In this document: positions 61,942-64,000 of the stretch, piece by piece
Layout of the letters: each line of letters starts with the position of its first letter
Numbering within the stretch: position 1 is the stretch's first letter
Source: Acinetobacter sp. C32I
Lineage (GTDB): Bacteria > Pseudomonadota > Gammaproteobacteria > Pseudomonadales > Moraxellaceae
Assembly (NCBI RefSeq): GCF_023702715.1
Contig: NZ_CP098480.1
Location: 682,001 to 746,000, forward strand
DNA: 64,000 bases
Reading direction: 5' to 3'
Position numbers and translations under genes: made by a program
Notes under the pieces: generated by a model
Told to the model about the DNA's origin: nothing
Databases searched by the model: none
What the model saw: the letters and a program-made list of their open reading frames with translations, nothing else

Positions 61942-62928
61942 ATGACGTTGAATAAAGCGATACGGTTCTACGGAACAGGGACACCAGAGGTGATGCGCTA
62001 TGAGGACATCGAAGTCGGCGCACCTGCGGTTGGTCAAGTACGTCTACGCCACGTAGCGGTGGGCCTTAATTATGCTGATACCTATTTCCGCAATGGGACT
62101 TATCCGATTCCCTTACCAAATGGTATGGGTGTTGAAGCCTCTGGCATTATCGAAGCGGTGGGTGACGGTGTAACCGATTTTGTGGTGGGTGATCGCGTTA
62201 CCTATACAGGGTTTTTGAATACGCTTGGCGCTTATAGCACCGAACGCCTTATTGCCGCAGATGCATTAATCAAACTCCCTGACGATATTTCCTGTGAAAC
62301 TGCGGCTGCAATGACCATGCGTGGTTTTACGGCAGCGTATCTGATGCGTCGTATCTATGACTTTAAAGCAGGCGATTGCATTTTATTACATGCAGCCGCA
62401 GGTGGTGTGGGGCTGATTGTATCGCAATGGGCCAAACTGTTGGGGCTAACCGTGATTGGAACCACCTCGACGGATGAAAAAGCAGCGGTAGCACGTGCCT
62501 ATGGCTGTGATCATGTGATTAATTATAGCCATGAGAATGTGGCTGAACGGGTGCGTGAGTTGACCGATGGCATTGGGGTCAATGTGGTCTTTGATAGTGT
62601 GGGTAAAAATACCTTTATGGCCTCATTAGACTCGCTCAAACGCCGTGGTTTATTGGTTTGCGTAGGTACCGCATCAGGGCCAATTCCTGACTTTAACCCT
62701 GTGTTACTGGCAATGAAAGGTTCGTTGTTTATCACCCGTCCAGCTTTAGCCGATTATATTGCCGATCCAGAAGAAAAAAGAGCCTTAGCCAAGGAACTGT
62801 TTGATCATGTCAGCAGTGGACGCATCAAGATCGAGATCAATCATCGCTATGCACTTGAAGATGCCGTACAAGCACATCGTGATCTGGAAGCACGTAAAAC
62901 CATAGGTTCATCCATTTTTGTGATTTGA
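61942..62928 (+). CDS. Quinone oxidoreductase (zinc-free MDR family, Qor-like)
   Basis: 328 residues. GroES-like N-terminal domain (HVAVGLNYADTYFRNGTYP) and NADPH-binding Rossmann part (LLHAAAGGVGLIVSQWAKLLG). No zinc-ligand cysteines, typical of Qor. The family transfers one electron from NADPH to quinones or reduces enone compounds. The start may be 61942 or 61930; ribosome-binding signals do not decide. It heads an operon with a TauD-type dioxygenase and a beta-keto-acid cleavage enzyme. Confidence 0.88.
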   Translation: MTLNKAIRFYGTGTPEVMRYEDIEVGAPAVGQVRLRHVAVGLNYADTYFRNGTYPIPLPNGMGVEASGIIEAVGDGVTDFVVGDRVTYTGFLNTLGAYSTERLIAADALIKLPDDISCETAAAMTMRGFTAAYLMRRIYDFKAGDCILLHAAAGGVGLIVSQWAKLLGLTVIGTTSTDEKAAVARAYGCDHVINYSHENVAERVRELTDGIGVNVVFDSVGKNTFMASLDSLKRRGLLVCVGTASGPIPDFNPVLLAMKGSLFITRPALADYIADPEEKRALAKELFDHVSSGRIKIEINHRYALEDAVQAHRDLEARKTIGSSIFVI

Positions 62929-62939
62929 AGGGATTTCTG

Positions 62940-63788
62940 ATGCAAATTGAACAGTTAACTTGCAATATTGGTGCAGAACTACGTGGTGTCCACTTAGCCG
63001 ATGCGATTCATGATGATGGGTTGTTCACTGAAATTCGGACACAATTGCTGAAACATCGGGTGGTGTTCTTGCGTAATCAGCAGATGACGCGGGCTGAACA
63101 TGTGGCTTTTGCCGAACGCTTTGGGCCGTTGGAGGATCATCCTGCGGTGGGTAGTCATCCTGATCACCCAGGTTTGGTGCAAATTTATAAACATCCTGAC
63201 AGCCCGATTGATCGGTATGAAAATGCATGGCATAGCGATGCCAGCTGGCGCAAAATTCCACCGATGGGATGTGTACTGCGTTGTGTGGAATGTCCACCTG
63301 TTGGCGGCGATACCATGTGGACCAATATGGTGATGGCCTATGAAAATTTACCCGAAGATATCAAGGAAAAGATTGCGCCTTTACGTGCCTATCACAGTAT
63401 CGAAGCTAGTTTTGGCGCTGCCATGCCCATCGAAAAACGTTTGGCATTGAAGGCACAGTTTCCAGATGCTGAGCATCCTGTCGTACGAACACATCCAGAG
63501 ACAGGTGAGCAGATTCTCTACGTCAATGCATTCACCACCCATTTTAGTAATTACCATACCAAAGACCGCGTACGGTTTGGGCAGGATGCCAATCCAGGTG
63601 CAGGAGATCTACTGCGTTACTTAATCACCCAAGCGGCGATTCCTGAATATCAGGTGCGCTGGAGTTGGGAGCCGAATAGCATCGCTATTTGGGATAATCG
63701 AAGTACCCAACATTATGCAGTGATGGATTACCCGCCATGCCACCGGAAAATGGAGCGGGCAGGTATCGTCGGTGATGCAACCTATTAA
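62940..63788 (+). CDS. TauD/TfdA-family 2-oxoglutarate/Fe(II)-dependent dioxygenase
   Basis: 282 residues. Iron ligands are in NAWHSDASWRK (His-x-Asp) and NRSTQHYAVMDY (distal His); the late Arg in CHRKMER would bind 2-oxoglutarate. The N-terminal PLTCNIGAEL-like start is visible as QLTCNIGAELRGVHLADAI. Such enzymes hydroxylate sulfonates, aryloxy acids or carnitine-type substrates. AAGGGA precedes the ATG. The start lies 12 bp after the quinone oxidoreductase stop. Confidence 0.9.
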   Translation: MQIEQLTCNIGAELRGVHLADAIHDDGLFTEIRTQLLKHRVVFLRNQQMTRAEHVAFAERFGPLEDHPAVGSHPDHPGLVQIYKHPDSPIDRYENAWHSDASWRKIPPMGCVLRCVECPPVGGDTMWTNMVMAYENLPEDIKEKIAPLRAYHSIEASFGAAMPIEKRLALKAQFPDAEHPVVRTHPETGEQILYVNAFTTHFSNYHTKDRVRFGQDANPGAGDLLRYLITQAAIPEYQVRWSWEPNSIAIWDNRSTQHYAVMDYPPCHRKMERAGIVGDATY

Positions 63789-63848
63789 ATTCCAAATTCA
63801 AGCTTTTTAATTCAATACCGTTTTATAAAATACAAACAGGAGATGCAC

Positions 63849-64000
63849 ATGCAATTCTTTGACGATTCTTTGCACCCAGAAAATATGGAAAAAGTGGTTA
63901 TTACCGTTGCGCCCTATGGCCCAGAGTGGATGCCAGAGGACTTTCCTGAAGATATTCCAGTGACCATGGATGAGCAGATTCAGAAAGCGGTGGAATGCTA
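63849..64000 (+). CDS. Beta-keto acid cleavage enzyme (BKACE/DUF849), N-terminal part cut by window end
   Basis: The visible 50 residues (MQFFDDSLHPENMEKVVITV, then APYGPEWMPEDFPEDIPVTM and DEQIQKAVECY) match the start of BKACE proteins, which cleave beta-keto acids with acetyl-CoA. AGGAG is properly spaced before the ATG at 63849. It continues the operon of the quinone oxidoreductase and TauD-type dioxygenase. The substrate cannot be inferred from this part. Confidence 0.8.
   Translation, partial: MQFFDDSLHPENMEKVVITVAPYGPEWMPEDFPEDIPVTMDEQIQKAVEC

Overview
The window looks like an Acinetobacter chromosome. The support is a moderately AT-rich base composition, short intergenic gaps, Acinetobacter-type gene content (accBC-aroQ, an hpd/maiA/fahA tyrosine cluster, a NasS-NasT-controlled nas cluster) and a very large CdiA. 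No rRNA, tRNA, CRISPR array or intact insertion sequence was seen. All family assignments come from reading motifs and remembered family features; no database search was run.

Region 1 (1-5777): the start of an FMN-binding glutamate synthase-like gene, then an IclR regulator convergent with a leftward operon of CoA-acylating semialdehyde dehydrogenase (mmsA-like), iron-dependent alcohol dehydrogenase and GntP-type permease. Together these would take up a hydroxy acid and oxidise it through a semialdehyde to an acyl-CoA. A strong palindrome upstream of the permease is the likely operator.

Region 2 (6150-22690): a two-partner secretion / contact-dependent inhibition locus. cdiB is followed by a 3904-residue cdiA that ends in VENN, a TG-like pretoxin segment, a HINT autoprocessing domain and a C-terminal domain with a GNAT-like acetyl-CoA-binding motif. 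The probable immunity gene begins one base after cdiA. Behind it lies a very AT-rich graveyard: YezG-type and unknown orphan immunity genes, two toxin-tail remnants, a nonsense-broken immunity gene and a pretoxin fragment of another cdiA allele. That fragment carries a perfect 107-bp direct repeat of cdiA, consistent with toxin/immunity module exchange.

Region 3 (22875-29628): tyrosine catabolism, with hpd, an IclR regulator, a VOC protein, maiA, fahA and an AroP-type permease. A paired 15-bp operator (two sites 20 bp apart) recurs in front of hpd and between fahA and the permease. Canonical homogentisate dioxygenase is absent from the window; the VOC protein with an H-H-E triad is a candidate substitute.

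Region 4 (29878-41472): a probable quaternary-amine catabolic island with a GcvA-like LysR regulator, BCCT transporter, Rieske oxygenase, aldehyde dehydrogenase, a fused rubredoxin-rubredoxin reductase, an amine-oxidase-like flavoprotein, an EutQ-like cupin and a porin. A MarC protein and a Nudix hydrolase follow.

Region 5 (41789-48181): an HcaT-like MFS transporter, an amidase, a small secreted protein, then accC-accB-aroQ (fatty acid and shikimate pathways).

Region 6 (48182-59486): nitrate assimilation. NasS and NasT lie divergent to a transporter-nirB-nirD/reductase fusion-nasA-mobA operon. The leader holds a near-consensus sigma-54 promoter, an NtrC site and a candidate ANTAR-type RNA recognised by NasT.

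Region 7 (59483-64000): a YbfB/YjiJ-type MFS exporter with a 41-residue membrane protein upstream, a divergent LysR regulator, then a quinone oxidoreductase, a TauD/TfdA dioxygenase and the start of a beta-keto-acid cleavage enzyme gene cut by the window end.
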